A stretch of DNA of 64,000 nt from Nostocales cyanobacterium (GCA_004292695.1 RDXV01000003.1:20839-84838); one strand, 5' to 3'. Positions 53,305-63,302 are shown, numbered from the stretch's first letter. Numbers and translations are program-made. Notes: generated from the letters alone by a model not told the origin.

Positions 53305-56300
53305 TTAAGCAATAGATTGTAAGTTGAATTGAACAATCATATCGTTAAAATCGTTATCACCACCACCAGTAATATCTTCAAATCCAAAGGTGTTATCTCC
53401 TAATAACCTGACGTGATCTGCTCCATCAGAATTAGCACCTAAATAGCTGAAGAAAATTGCTGGATCATTACCGGAATTACTATCAAGTAAAGCGTCAGGT
53501 CTACCATTAGCAATTAAGAATGGTACATAAATAGCACCACCTTCTAAAGTGCCACTAAATGTTGCTGTTTGTCCATTAGCAACGCTCAAACCAAAGTTAC
53601 TCAAATGTTGATTAACGGCGGCTTGAATATAACCTGCTTGTCCTGGTAAAAAGTCAGCAGTACCATCACCATCAACATCAATTCCGCCATTTTGATCAGT
53701 GACTTTATAAAAGCCGACATAGTTATCAAATGCTGCTTCTCGATAAACTGTAAATTCAGCATTTACTGAACCAACTACATCGCGTAAATCAATGATTTCA
53801 CCTTGGGGACGATCTTGTAAAGTAGCACCTAATGGTAAAGGGTTATCTGTGGCTTTAATGTTAACAACTAAATCATTAAAATCCTGACCATTATTGTTAT
53901 CATACTCCCAACTTAAAGAGAAATTATTTGCACTTACTTCTGTGATTTGTAAGCTGGAAGAATCAGGGATAACTACATTACTCAGAGGTGTAATTCCTGC
54001 TTGGACAGAATCAGTTGAACCATTTCTAACGATATAAAATCTCAAGCTATCATTCTGATTAAATCCTAACAATTTATTGATATTGTTAATATCAAATTGG
54101 TTAGGAATTTTAGAAATGGTAGAGAAGACTATTTGACTTCTGTTTAATGCAGCTTGAGTATATCCATTTTCACCAGGGTTAATACCATCTATTGTTCCCT
54201 GTTCATTATCAACGGTAAATACTGCGATTTCGTTAACGTCATTAGAATTTTTTCCTGTTAATTGTACTTCCAGTCTCGCTGTTTCATTGTTACTTTCAAT
54301 TCTAAAAACATCATCACCTGTTTTGACTAATCTGGTAGTTAGAGTTTCTCCATCATTACCACCAGTTGCACCTCCGTCATTACCACCAGTTCCACCTCCG
54401 TTATTGGGGTCATTTTCATTAATATCATTCACATTAATTGTGAATTGTCTCACTAATGAAAGACCTACTAAATCAGTTGTAATAACACTAATGTTATAAC
54501 TAGATTTAGTTTCAAAATCGGGAGACTGACGAATTCTTAAAGTGTTACCTTCAATGATAAATGCAGCATTATCAGGGTAGTTTTCATCATTATTTAAGCT
54601 GTAGGTAAAACTATCACCTGCATTGTCGTCGGTGGTTGTGAATTGTCCAATGACAGCATTATCACCAATATTTTCATCTACAGTGGTGATATTTAAAGTT
54701 AAATTATTAGGTGCGACATTTTCATTATTACCTGTTTCCTCTACATCATTAATATTGATAGTAAATTCTCTTTGATAGGAAAGTCCACCTTGATCTGTAG
54801 TTGTAACGCGAATTGTGTAACTAGGTCTGGTTTCAAAATTAGGAGATTGATTGATTCTTAAATTGTTACCTTCAATGCTAAAAGCTGCATTATCACCGAA
54901 ATCTGCATCTAATGTATAGGTAAAAGTTTGTACTTGTGCATTTGGATCAGTGGTAGTAAATTGACCAATTACAGCATTATTACCAATATTTTCATCAACA
55001 GTATTGTTGTTTAAAGTTAAATCTGTAGGCGCACTATTTAACCCGAAAATTACATAACTTTCACCAGCACTGGAAGAAGCATAAGGAGCGCTAATGATAA
55101 AATCAGCAATACCATCATTATTGATATCTCCTGCACCACTAACAGAAACACCTAAGTTATTACCTGCTGATTTACCATTGATGACAAAGCCGTTTGTACC
55201 ATTAATATCAGCTAAGTTGATGGCAGAACCCAAGTTATTTCTACCAAAAACTACATAACTTTGACCTGAACTTGCACCGTTAGGATCGGCATTATTAGCA
55301 CTTATTAATAAGTCATCAAAACCGTCACCATTAACATCACCAATACCACTAACGGAAAAACCGGAATTATCAAATTCGTTGATACCGTTGATGATAAAAC
55401 CATTGCTACCATCAAGTTGAGTTTGGGCAAGGTCTAAATTACTATTAAAGTTACCATTTCTCCCATAAATTACATAAGTAATACCTGAATTTATGACACC
55501 ATTTGCATCACCATCATGAGCGCCAACGACGATATCATCAATTCCGTCTCCGTTGATATCTCCTGCGCTACTCACAGAGAAACCAAATTTAGAATCTTCG
55601 ACACCGTTAATAATGAAACCATCATTAATGTTCAGGTTATCAATATTTAAACTGGAGCTAAAACCGCTTTGTTTACCATAAATAATGTACGCTTGACCAG
55701 AATTTGTACCGTTGGGGTTAGCTTGGGGAGCGCCGATAATTAAATCATCAAAACCGTCATTATTGATATCTCCAGCACTGCTAACTGATAAACCTGAATA
55801 GTCTTCTATTCTGTTACCGTTAATGACAAAACCGTTACTACCATTCAAACTATTAAGATCAAAGTTGTTAGTAAAGTTGCTTCTTCCGAATACTATATAA
55901 CTCTGTCCAGGTTTGCCATTGTTAGTTGTATAAGCATTAGGAGCGCCGATAATTAAATCATCAAAACCATCATTATTGAGGTCTCCAGCACTGCTTACAG
56001 AGTATCCTAATTGATCCTGTGCGTTTAAACCTCTGATCCTAAAACCATCGTTTCCGTTTAAGGTTGATGGGTCAATAATTGGTGTGGAACTAAAGCTTCT
56101 TTTGCCAAAAATTACACTACTAAATCCGATGTTTTCGCCGTTATTAATATCGCCAAATGGAGAACCAACAATTAAATCATCAATACCGTCTCCGTTAACG
56201 TCTCCAGCAGCACTAACAGCACGTCCTAATACTTCACTTTCTGTTGTTCCAAAGATGGTAAAACCGTTAATTCCGTTCAGGGTAGAAACGTCAATTGTGG

Positions 56301-56529
56301 TCGGAAAACCTCCACTTCTACCGAAGATTATATAACTAGCTCCTGCATTACTAATTCCATTCGGATCTGTTTGTGGAGCGCCTACAAGTAAGTCATCAAT
56401 AGCATCACCATTAATATCTCCAGCGTTACTTACTGAGTAACCTAAGTTGTCATCATTGGTGCTACCGTTGACGATGGTAAAGCCTTTTTCACTAGCTAAT
56501 GGAGAGAGATTTAAAAACTGTTCAGACAT
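53305..56529 (-). CDS. Large FG-GAP/cadherin-like/DUF4114 surface protein
   Basis: 1074 residues. Seven FG-GAP repeats (about 15-500), each with a DINGDGIDD-type calcium loop and VIFG or IIYG ending, should close a seven-bladed beta-propeller. Two cadherin-like domains follow (about 503-600 and 608-705: TVDENIGDNAVIGQFTTTD). Then a Gly/Asn linker (about 706-735), and two DUF4114 domains, the last ending FGFEDITGGGDNDFNDM. There is no N-terminal signal peptide, so type I secretion by a C-terminal signal is likely. It probably acts in calcium-dependent adhesion or surface layers. It is the only gene on its transcript. Confidence 0.85.
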   Translation of the reverse strand: MSEQFLNLSPLASEKGFTIVNGSTNDDNLGYSVSNAGDINGDAIDDLLVGAPQTDPNGISNAGASYIIFGRSGGFPTTIDVSTLNGINGFTIFGTTESEVLGRAVSAAGDVNGDGIDDLIVGSPFGDINNGENIGFSSVIFGKRSFSSTPIIDPSTLNGNDGFRIRGLNAQDQLGYSVSSAGDLNNDGFDDLIIGAPNAYTTNNGKPGQSYIVFGRSNFTNNFDLNSLNGSNGFVINGNRIEDYSGLSVSSAGDINNDGFDDLIIGAPQANPNGTNSGQAYIIYGKQSGFSSSLNIDNLNINDGFIINGVEDSKFGFSVSSAGDINGDGIDDIVVGAHDGDANGVINSGITYVIYGRNGNFNSNLDLAQTQLDGSNGFIINGINEFDNSGFSVSGIGDVNGDGFDDLLISANNADPNGASSGQSYVVFGRNNLGSAINLADINGTNGFVINGKSAGNNLGVSVSGAGDINNDGIADFIISAPYASSSAGESYVIFGLNSAPTDLTLNNNTVDENIGNNAVIGQFTTTDPNAQVQTFTYTLDADFGDNAAFSIEGNNLRINQSPNFETRPSYTIRVTTTDQGGLSYQREFTININDVEETGNNENVAPNNLTLNITTVDENIGDNAVIGQFTTTDDNAGDSFTYSLNNDENYPDNAAFIIEGNTLRIRQSPDFETKSSYNISVITTDLVGLSLVRQFTINVNDINENDPNNGGGTGGNDGGATGGNDGETLTTRLVKTGDDVFRIESNNETARLEVQLTGKNSNDVNEIAVFTVDNEQGTIDGINPGENGYTQAALNRSQIVFSTISKIPNQFDINNINKLLGFNQNDSLRFYIVRNGSTDSVQAGITPLSNVVIPDSSSLQITEVSANNFSLSWEYDNNNGQDFNDLVVNIKATDNPLPLGATLQDRPQGEIIDLRDVVGSVNAEFTVYREAAFDNYVGFYKVTDQNGGIDVDGDGTADFLPGQAGYIQAAVNQHLSNFGLSVANGQTATFSGTLEGGAIYVPFLIANGRPDALLDSNSGNDPAIFFSYLGANSDGADHVRLLGDNTFGFEDITGGGDNDFNDMIVQFNLQSIA

Positions 56530-57617
56530 GGTTTTTTAGTATTTTTTCTAGGGTAAATAGTTTGGGTTTTGATTGAGTAATGCTGTTTTAATTTGTTGTT
56601 ATCCTCAGCATTTTTTTGATGATTGAAAATGAATCTGCATTAATAAACTGCTCTGGTGTTTAGTTAATTAACCAGAGTTGATAGCTATATGAATAGCTAA
56701 AATAAGTCCTACCAATTTGTAATTATGAAATTCTGACAGAATTTAGGTTACGTAGGTTGAATCTGTACATGAATTTCCGAGAATTGGTATCATTGAATTT
56801 CATTTTTAAGTGAATATGCGTTGAGAATTTGCTCTGACTTTTAGTTAATTAGCCAGAGTGTATGATGTGTTGATTAGGAATTAGAAAAAATCTAGGTTAA
56901 TTTATGTGCAAATTACAACCTGTACTTTTTTCTTTAACCCTAAATAAGACTATGTGATCTTCAAATCATAGCCTTTTGATATTGATGTTTTGCCGATTAC
57001 ACCTGCTCGAACTTACCAAGATGTTAAAGTTATCAGTTATGTTCCCGGGTCTAATCTTTCATTTATTTACAAGGTTTTTGTGAAGTACCCGGAATAAATA
57101 TAGACTATCTTCTGTACTTTTAATTGTCAAGGTTGGATCTGAGTTATGCAACAAATACAGAAAATGCTGAGTTTATTTCCTGTAACCAATACTGTTGATT
57201 TCCACAAATATCATGAATTTATAGCGATTGAACCATGAAAAACCTTGATATTTTATGACACTTTATCTGTTTTTTGGATAATATGCTAGTTGTAAAATCA
57301 TTACTTTTATTAATGTATAACAATTTACTTAAAAAAAAGATATCTTTCATTTCTGTTAACTACTGAATTTATTCATCTTTTAAAATTTTGATAGTGTGAA
57401 TTTCTGCGGTGACAATATTAAAAATAATACAAGAATAAATAATACAAAAGTAAATAACACAAAAATAAGATCGCAATCAATACCTTAGCCATTTTTCCGT
57501 AGGTTGGGTTGAACGAAGTAAAACTCAACGTAAAATCAAGATATTTTTGATTTTGGCAAAGGTATTACAATAAAAAGGGTTTAGTATTGCTAAACCCCTA
57601 CTGATAGCTGATATGTT
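56530..57617. other. 1.1-kb gap with duplicated hairpins and short tandem repeats
   Basis: No gene is seen. Contents: a hairpin CTCTGGT...ACCAGAG (56651-56677) and a related one CTCTG...CAGAG (56832-56858), both around TTTAGTTAATTA and both upstream of the surface-protein gene; three imperfect 15-bp tandem copies of AATAATACAAAAGTA (57423-57467); and a GTAGGTTGGGTTGAACG motif (about 57500). Confidence 0.55.
57571..57598 (-). terminator. Rho-independent terminator of the cell-wall hydrolase gene
   Basis: Read on the minus strand: GGGTTTAG, 5-base loop, CTAAACCC, then TTTTTA. It lies about 20 bp past the stop codon of the gene at 57618-58970. Confidence 0.85.
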
Positions 57618-58970
57618 TTAAATTAAGCCTGCTGATTCATAGAGTCTTTTAAACATGGCTTTAATTTTTGTGCCATAATCTAAGTCTGCTGACCATCTGC
57701 CTGATAATTGATCTACGGTGGGTGCTACTCCTCTGGTAACAAATCTAAACCGGGGAGCTACTTCTTGTTGTACTAATGGTTCTAAACTAGCGTAGGCTTT
57801 TAAGTGTTGAATATGCGCTCTCACTCCTATTCTGGCGCTGGGGAAAGATGCTGCTTCTGCACCTCCACCAATTGATCCTAAACCAGCGAAGTTGTTTTGT
57901 TGTGATGTAATATCTCCACCAAAGCGTAAAAATCCAGTTTCTACACACATTTGACAAAATGCAATGTCATGGTTTACGCCTTCAAATGCAGCTTCTTCTC
58001 GGTAAAGTTTGGGTAGATCAGGAAATTGTACTAAGGCGTTTTCATTGTTGTTTCTTAAAAATATTTGTAACTGTACTTCTGTGGTGCTACCGTTGGAAAT
58101 TATCTGGTCAATATGTCCGGGACAAATTGTTAAAATTGAACGCAGTTTTAATGTTTTGGTGGCGCTTTCCCACCCTACAGAAATATTAAAATCTCTCAAT
58201 TCTATGGCTTTGATATACACTACTCGCCGATAGGTAACACGGTTAATATTTGTATTTTTTGATAAGTCAATTCTCAACCTATCTACTAAGTCAATGGGAA
58301 TATAAGAATTACCGTTAATTAATACACCTTGTTCTGGATAATTTTGACCATTAATGTTAATATTGATAGGTGGGTAATTTTGCTCTACTGGTGTTCCCGA
58401 ATTAGGATCAATGACGCGACTCCATGCTATTAATCCATCGGATATTCCTAGTGCAAAATCACGGCGACGAGTTTGTAGTAAATTACGATCATCGGGACTA
58501 CTGAGAAAACCAACTTGTAATAATAAAGCCGGTAGAGTGGTACGACGACAGAATTGTAAACTACCTAAACCACTGTCTGTATCCGGTCTAACTCCCCGGT
58601 TAGGTAATTGGGGGACTCGACGCAACAAACCCATAAGTAGCATTTCCGCGTTTTGTTTGCGTTGGTCGTTGTTAGCTATGTAAAAAGCACTAGCACCCCT
58701 AACCGTAGGATTACTGGCAGCATCAGCGGCAATTTCCACAGCGACATCTATGGAACGAGAGCGAGAGTTAATCCAGTTAATGGTTTCGGCGGCACTCAAA
58801 TCATCTGGAACTGATAAAACTTCTACATTACGCGCTCGTAGTTCTGTAACAATTAAGTCACGTAACATGATCATCTCTCTGGCTTCTGTTGTTCCACCGG
58901 CGATCGCACCGGGATCAATTCCACCTAATTCTCTACCACCATGTGCGGCTGATATAAAAATTCTTCCCAT
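57618..58970 (-). CDS. Two-domain peptidoglycan hydrolase, amidase_3 domain altered
   Basis: 450 residues. Amidase_3 domain (1-190), a copper-amine-oxidase-N-like beta domain (about 200-278), and a glucosaminidase-like domain (about 320-450) with E344 in MCVETGFLRFGG and NNFAGLG, GVRAHIQHLKAYA and LSGRWSADLDYG. In the amidase domain the first zinc ligands H10 and E29 remain, but the third His is A81 (EIAADA for xIHADA) and the catalytic Glu is Q152 (LLQVGFLSS). The amidase part is therefore probably inactive while the glucosaminidase may work. No signal peptide is visible. Confidence 0.82.
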   Translation of the reverse strand: MGRIFISAAHGGRELGGIDPGAIAGGTTEAREMIMLRDLIVTELRARNVEVLSVPDDLSAAETINWINSRSRSIDVAVEIAADAASNPTVRGASAFYIANNDQRKQNAEMLLMGLLRRVPQLPNRGVRPDTDSGLGSLQFCRRTTLPALLLQVGFLSSPDDRNLLQTRRRDFALGISDGLIAWSRVIDPNSGTPVEQNYPPINININGQNYPEQGVLINGNSYIPIDLVDRLRIDLSKNTNINRVTYRRVVYIKAIELRDFNISVGWESATKTLKLRSILTICPGHIDQIISNGSTTEVQLQIFLRNNNENALVQFPDLPKLYREEAAFEGVNHDIAFCQMCVETGFLRFGGDITSQQNNFAGLGSIGGGAEAASFPSARIGVRAHIQHLKAYASLEPLVQQEVAPRFRFVTRGVAPTVDQLSGRWSADLDYGTKIKAMFKRLYESAGLI

Positions 58971-59053
58971 GTTCTTAATTTCTCGTTGTTATGCTCCAGC
59001 ATAAGCAATTTTAGCTGTATTTCTGAGTAAATTCAGTTATTAGTTATCAGTTA

Positions 59054-59289
59054 TTACCCATTATTTTCCCAATCTTCAAATTTTAAATCATTCACTCGAC
59101 TCAATTCTTTAATATTATGTGTAACTAAAATTAAATTATTAGCAATGGCGATCGCCGCAATTTTTAAATCATAAGGTCCGTAGACACAAAAATATCTGCT
59201 GGTTGGTGTGATGCTAGACGATTTGTGACTGACAAACTACTATTATTAATAAGACGGATACAAACATTGGAATCAAGTAAATAACTCAA
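59054..59289 (-). pseudogene. VapC pseudogene with internal deletion and frameshift
   Basis: Starting at TTG (59289), which overlaps the antitoxin stop as TTGA, the frame reads SYLLDSNVCIRLINNSS and RLASHQPADIFVSTDLMI, then stops. The C-terminal half continues in another frame as YGPYDLKIAAIAIANNL and VTHNIKELSRVNDL, ending EDWENNG. About 55 codons between are gone compared with intact VapC. STRR heptads sit at its 3' end. Confidence 0.85.
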
Positions 59290-59540
59290 AATAAATCCTC
59301 CCTGATTTCATATTCCCCTTGTTCTGCTCTTGCTAAGGGTTCTCCTACCCAACCACCAATTACTTCTTCAAAAAAATCAGGCATCCAGCCTAATTCCTCT
59401 GGGGATTTTTGTTTTGTATCCTGTTTTTGTGCTTTAAATTGTAAAAACTCAATAAAATTTAATACCTCTTCCTGTTGTTCAGGTGTTAAATCTGAGATTA
59501 TTTCTATCAGCGATAATTGCTTTTCTACTACTTGAGTCAT
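59286..59540 (-). CDS. DUF2281/VapB-like antitoxin
   Basis: 84 residues. The N-terminal pattern EIISDLTPEQQEEVLNFIEFLQFKA is that of DUF2281 antitoxins, similar to the protein at 263-520. The middle (SPEELGWMPDFFEEVIGGWVGEPLARAEQG) is the toxin-binding tail. It overlaps the broken vapC by 4 bp, so it is a surviving antitoxin whose toxin has been lost. Confidence 0.8.
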   Translation of the reverse strand: MTQVVEKQLSLIEIISDLTPEQQEEVLNFIEFLQFKAQKQDTKQKSPEELGWMPDFFEEVIGGWVGEPLARAEQGEYEIREDLF

Positions 59541-59735
59541 AATTTAAAATCCTCACTATTGGAACTAATCAAATCCCCAACTCATACAATACATTTACCA
59601 TCTTATTGATATCATCACTAAAGAAGTGGGATATCTCGGTGTTTTAACTGGAAACTTAGTTAATTATAATGTTATCATAATTAATATGAACTGTAAATCA
59701 AAGTCATCACAATATTAATTCCTAGACAGAACAAC

Positions 59736-59760
59736 CAATTACCAATTACCAATTACCAAA
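59736..59760. repeat. STRR heptads touching the dnaG start codon
   Basis: ACCAATT units run to within one base of the dnaG ATG and leave no Shine-Dalgarno sequence. Confidence 0.8.
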
Positions 59761-59761
59761 A

Positions 59762-61669
59762 ATGCAAATTCCTCGTTTACATCCAGATACTATTGAAGAA
59801 GTTAAAAACCGAGCCGATATTGTTGATGTTGTCTCTGATTATGTAGTATTAAAACGGAGGGGTAAAAATTTTGTAGGTTTATGTCCTTTTCATAGTGAAA
59901 AAACACCCAGTTTTACAGTTAACCCTACTAAACAGACATATTATTGCTTTGGTTGTCAAGCTGGAGGAAATGCCATTAAATTTATCATGGAATTGGATAA
60001 ACGGCATTTTGCCGAAGTTGTTTTAGATTTAGCAAAACGTTATCAAGTACCTGTTAAAACCTTAGAACCTGAACAAAGACAAGAATTACAACGTCAGATA
60101 TCTTTAAGAGATCAATTATATGAAGTTTTAGCTTCCGCTGCCCAATTTTATCAACACGCTTTAAGGCAAAATTTGGGGCAGAAAGCGATGGAATATTTAC
60201 TAGAAAATCGGCAATTAAGCACAGAAACAATTCAAAAATTCGGGTTAGGTTATGCACCACCAGGATGGGAAACTTTATATAAATATTTGGTAGAAAATAA
60301 ACATTATCCAGTGCAATTAGTAGAAAAAGCGGGTTTAATTAAACCGAGAAAAGAGGGTAAAGGTTATTATGATGTATTTCGGGATCGGTTAATGATTCCT
60401 ATTCGAGATGTACAGGGTAGAGTTATTGCTTTTGGGGGGAGAACATTAACTGACGAACAACCAAAATATTTAAACTCTCCAGAAACAGAATTATTTAGTA
60501 AAGGTAAAACTTTATTTGCTTTAGATCAAGCTAAAGATGGTATTTCTAAATTAGATCAAGCGGTAGTTGTAGAGGGATATTTTGATGTGATCGCCCTTCA
60601 TGCAGCAGGGATAAATAATGCAGTTGCTTCTTTAGGAACAGCATTGAGTATAGAGCAGGTGAGATTATTATTACGTTATTCCGACTCCAAACAATTAATA
60701 CTTAATTTTGATGCTGATCAAGCTGGTGTAAATGCAGCAGAAAGAGCGATAGGAGAAATTGCTAACCTCGCATATCAGGGAGAAGTACAGTTAAAAATAT
60801 TGAATTTACCCAATGGAAAAGATGCGGATGAATATTTACAAACTCACACAGTAACAGACTATCAACAACTATTAGCAAATGCGCCATTATGGTTAAATTG
60901 GCAAATAGAAGAAATTATTAAAGATCGAGATTTAAGACAACCTACAGATTTTCAAATAGTTACTAAAGAAATTGTCAAACTTTTACAGAACATAGTTAAT
61001 AGTGATACCCTTAATTATTATATTTCCTACTGTGCAGAAATTCTCAGTTTAGGTGATAGTAGATTAGTACCTTTAAGAGTTGAAAATCTCCGTACTCAAA
61101 TTACACCTTCGAGTTCAGTAACTTTCAGTCAACCACATAAAGTACAGTCAAAAAAACCTAAATTAACTTTTTTTACAACTGAAAGAAGTTTATTAGAACA
61201 AGCTGAGGCTTTATTATTAAGAATTTTCTTACATTGTCCTGAACAACGTCAATTAATATTTGAAGAATTAGAAGATCGTAATTTAGATTTTAGTCTTTCT
61301 CATCATCGCTTTTTATGGCAACAAAGTGTAGAATTTTCTTTAGAAGAAATAGATTTAATATCTAAATTAGAAAATAAACTTTTAGCATTAGAAGAAGACT
61401 TGAAATTATTTACTCATGTATTTCATTTAAACGAGAAAAATAAATTAGAAATAATTAGAACACCCCAAGTTGTACAAGCAACCTTAGCTTGTATGGAAAA
61501 AGTATTAAGAGAAAAACGCCAGCGTCATTTTATGGAACTATGGGAAAATGTAGATCCAAAAATAGAACCAGAGAAGGAAAGAATATATTATGAAAATGCT
61601 ATGAACGAAAAAAGAAGAATACAAGAATTAGAAAGACAAAGACAATTTTCAATCCTCGAACTACTTTAA
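59762..61669 (+). CDS. dnaG: DNA primase
   Basis: 635 residues. The replication primase makes RNA primers. A zinc-ribbon (C41, H44, C62, C65 in CPFHSEKTPSF and YYCFGCQAGG), the RNA polymerase domain with RDRLMIPIRDVQGRVIAFGGR, and the TOPRIM metal residues (VVVEGYFDVIALH, LNFDADQAG) are visible. A long C-terminal helicase-binding region (about 440-635) is charged and helical. The start is taken at the MQIPRLHPDTIEEVK conserved in cyanobacteria. Confidence 0.97.
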   Translation: MQIPRLHPDTIEEVKNRADIVDVVSDYVVLKRRGKNFVGLCPFHSEKTPSFTVNPTKQTYYCFGCQAGGNAIKFIMELDKRHFAEVVLDLAKRYQVPVKTLEPEQRQELQRQISLRDQLYEVLASAAQFYQHALRQNLGQKAMEYLLENRQLSTETIQKFGLGYAPPGWETLYKYLVENKHYPVQLVEKAGLIKPRKEGKGYYDVFRDRLMIPIRDVQGRVIAFGGRTLTDEQPKYLNSPETELFSKGKTLFALDQAKDGISKLDQAVVVEGYFDVIALHAAGINNAVASLGTALSIEQVRLLLRYSDSKQLILNFDADQAGVNAAERAIGEIANLAYQGEVQLKILNLPNGKDADEYLQTHTVTDYQQLLANAPLWLNWQIEEIIKDRDLRQPTDFQIVTKEIVKLLQNIVNSDTLNYYISYCAEILSLGDSRLVPLRVENLRTQITPSSSVTFSQPHKVQSKKPKLTFFTTERSLLEQAEALLLRIFLHCPEQRQLIFEELEDRNLDFSLSHHRFLWQQSVEFSLEEIDLISKLENKLLALEEDLKLFTHVFHLNEKNKLEIIRTPQVVQATLACMEKVLREKRQRHFMELWENVDPKIEPEKERIYYENAMNEKRRIQELERQRQFSILELL

Positions 61670-61704
61670 TCACTAAACCCCATATTTTTATTATTATTAG
61701 TGTA

Positions 61705-62175
61705 TTAATGCCACATTAATTCTACTAAATAACGTTTGAACTCTACTCCCTGACGTTCTACAATTTCTGTATCATAAATAAAAAAACCAAACTTTTGAAA
61801 TAAACCTAAACTAAATTCACTAGCTTCTGCATACAAATGGGTCATTTTTTGATGGTAAGCATATTCTAAAACTGACTCCATTAATAAAGAACCTATACCT
61901 TGACGAATGTGATCACTTCTTACATAAGTTGCTGTTACACGTCCATTATCAGTAATACCAGCAAAACCTAAAATTCCTGTTTCATCAGTAGCAACAAATG
62001 TAGTTGCTTTTAAAATAAATTCTTGAAAATTTGAGATATCCCTAGCAAAAGAAGCCCATATTTGGGTTTGTTCAGGATTATATTTTTTAGGGGCAATTTC
62101 TAAAACTGTAGTTTCATAAAGTTTTGCTAATTCAAGAACATCAGATGCTTCAGCTAAACGAATTTTTATATTCAT
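61705..62175 (-). CDS. GNAT family N-acetyltransferase
   Basis: 156 residues. N-terminal IRLAEASDVLELAKLYETT, acetyl-CoA-binding motif A region TATYVRSDHIRQGIGSLLMESVLEYAYHQ, and C-terminal FQKFGFFIYDTEIVERQGVEF-like beta strands are typical GNAT. The substrate cannot be inferred; proteins of this kind acetylate small amines or protein N-termini. It is convergent with dnaG and stands alone. Confidence 0.88.
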   Translation of the reverse strand: MNIKIRLAEASDVLELAKLYETTVLEIAPKKYNPEQTQIWASFARDISNFQEFILKATTFVATDETGILGFAGITDNGRVTATYVRSDHIRQGIGSLLMESVLEYAYHQKMTHLYAEASEFSLGLFQKFGFFIYDTEIVERQGVEFKRYLVELMWH

Positions 62176-62198
62176 CAGTTGTCATTCCATTAAATTTA

Positions 62199-62286
62199 GT
62201 TTTGAAGTTTTGAAGTTGTGAATTTGAAGTTGTGAATTTGAGGTTTTGAATTTGAGGTTTTGAATTTGAGGTTTTGAATTTGAAGT
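62199..62286. repeat. Tandem repeat TTGAATTTGAGGTT-like (~14-15 bp)
   Basis: Five to six imperfect copies of a TTTGAAGTTGTGAA / TTTGAGGTTTTGAA unit fill the gap between two minus-strand genes. Confidence 0.85.
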
Positions 62287-63252
62287 TTATAATCTTACTA
62301 TATTTGATAAAATAGATTTTGACAACATTCCATGTACTCCCTTATGGGGATTATTAACAACTTGAGTAATGTGGAAATTTACAGCTAAACTACATAATAC
62401 ATAAGCATCTTCTGGGGATAAATTAGCAAAATTTTCTAAAAAATTAATCATATTTTTTAATGCTAATTCCAAAGCCTGATCTAAGGTTTCTGCAAAACCC
62501 ATACTGATAAAATCTGTGGTTGTTTCCGCTAGGGGATATTTTAAATCTAAATTTTTATGAATGATCAATTTAATTCTTCCATTCATAGATGTTTCTATTG
62601 CAGTAACATTTACTTCTCCGTCTCCCTGTGCAGAATGGCCATCACCAATAGAAAATAAAGCACCGGGAACATATACAGGTAAAAATAACCGTGAACCTGC
62701 TTGTAATTGACGGTTATCAATATTGCCACCATAAGCGCCAGGAGGGATAGAATTACGAGATACTTCTGGGGTAGCAACTCCTAAAATACCAAAAAAAGGT
62801 GTCAGGGGAATTTTAATATTTGTTTGGGGTGGAAATACGGCAATATTATTTTCTAAGTCGAGATCAATAAACCTTAATGCAGGTTGTTTAAATTCCAGGG
62901 GTAATGCACCCCAACCAGGACGAATTGCATTAAAACCTATGGGTAAACGGGGATAAATTGACTCTAATTTTACTTCTAAAATATCCCCCGGTTCAGCATC
63001 ACGAATATAAATGGGACCCGTAAGTAAATGTGGACCTGTAGAGACTTTCCGTTCCGGTGGTAAATGTTGACAAATATCAATAAATTCCGGTGTTAAAAAT
63101 TCTGGTGGTGCTTGATCATAGACATAATAACCAGTGTATGTTTCTACATCTATGGTGTCATGGGAATCTACAAATAGTGCTGGTTTGAGTAAATGGGAAA
63201 AGCCACCTAAATGAACAGTTTCTTTGGTAGCTTTTAAAATATAATGAGTCAT
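62287..63252 (-). CDS. Acetamidase/formamidase family protein
   Basis: 321 residues from MTHYILKATKETVHLG; an 8-codon extension to 63276 is less likely. FmdA-type amidohydrolase: HTIxVETYTGYY-like N-terminus, GPHLLTGPIYIRDAEPGDILEVKLESI, RFIDLDLENNIAVFP, GILGVATPE and the GDGHSAQGDGEVNVTAIETSM segment with its conserved histidine and acidic metal residues. It converts formamide or short amides to ammonia. It lies 50 bp downstream of ureG, so the two could be co-transcribed in nitrogen use. Confidence 0.88.
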   Translation of the reverse strand: MTHYILKATKETVHLGGFSHLLKPALFVDSHDTIDVETYTGYYVYDQAPPEFLTPEFIDICQHLPPERKVSTGPHLLTGPIYIRDAEPGDILEVKLESIYPRLPIGFNAIRPGWGALPLEFKQPALRFIDLDLENNIAVFPPQTNIKIPLTPFFGILGVATPEVSRNSIPPGAYGGNIDNRQLQAGSRLFLPVYVPGALFSIGDGHSAQGDGEVNVTAIETSMNGRIKLIIHKNLDLKYPLAETTTDFISMGFAETLDQALELALKNMINFLENFANLSPEDAYVLCSLAVNFHITQVVNNPHKGVHGMLSKSILSNIVRL

Positions 63253-63302
63253 TGTTAATGAAGATATTAATTCCAATTACAAGATTGAACATAATCAAAC
63301 TG

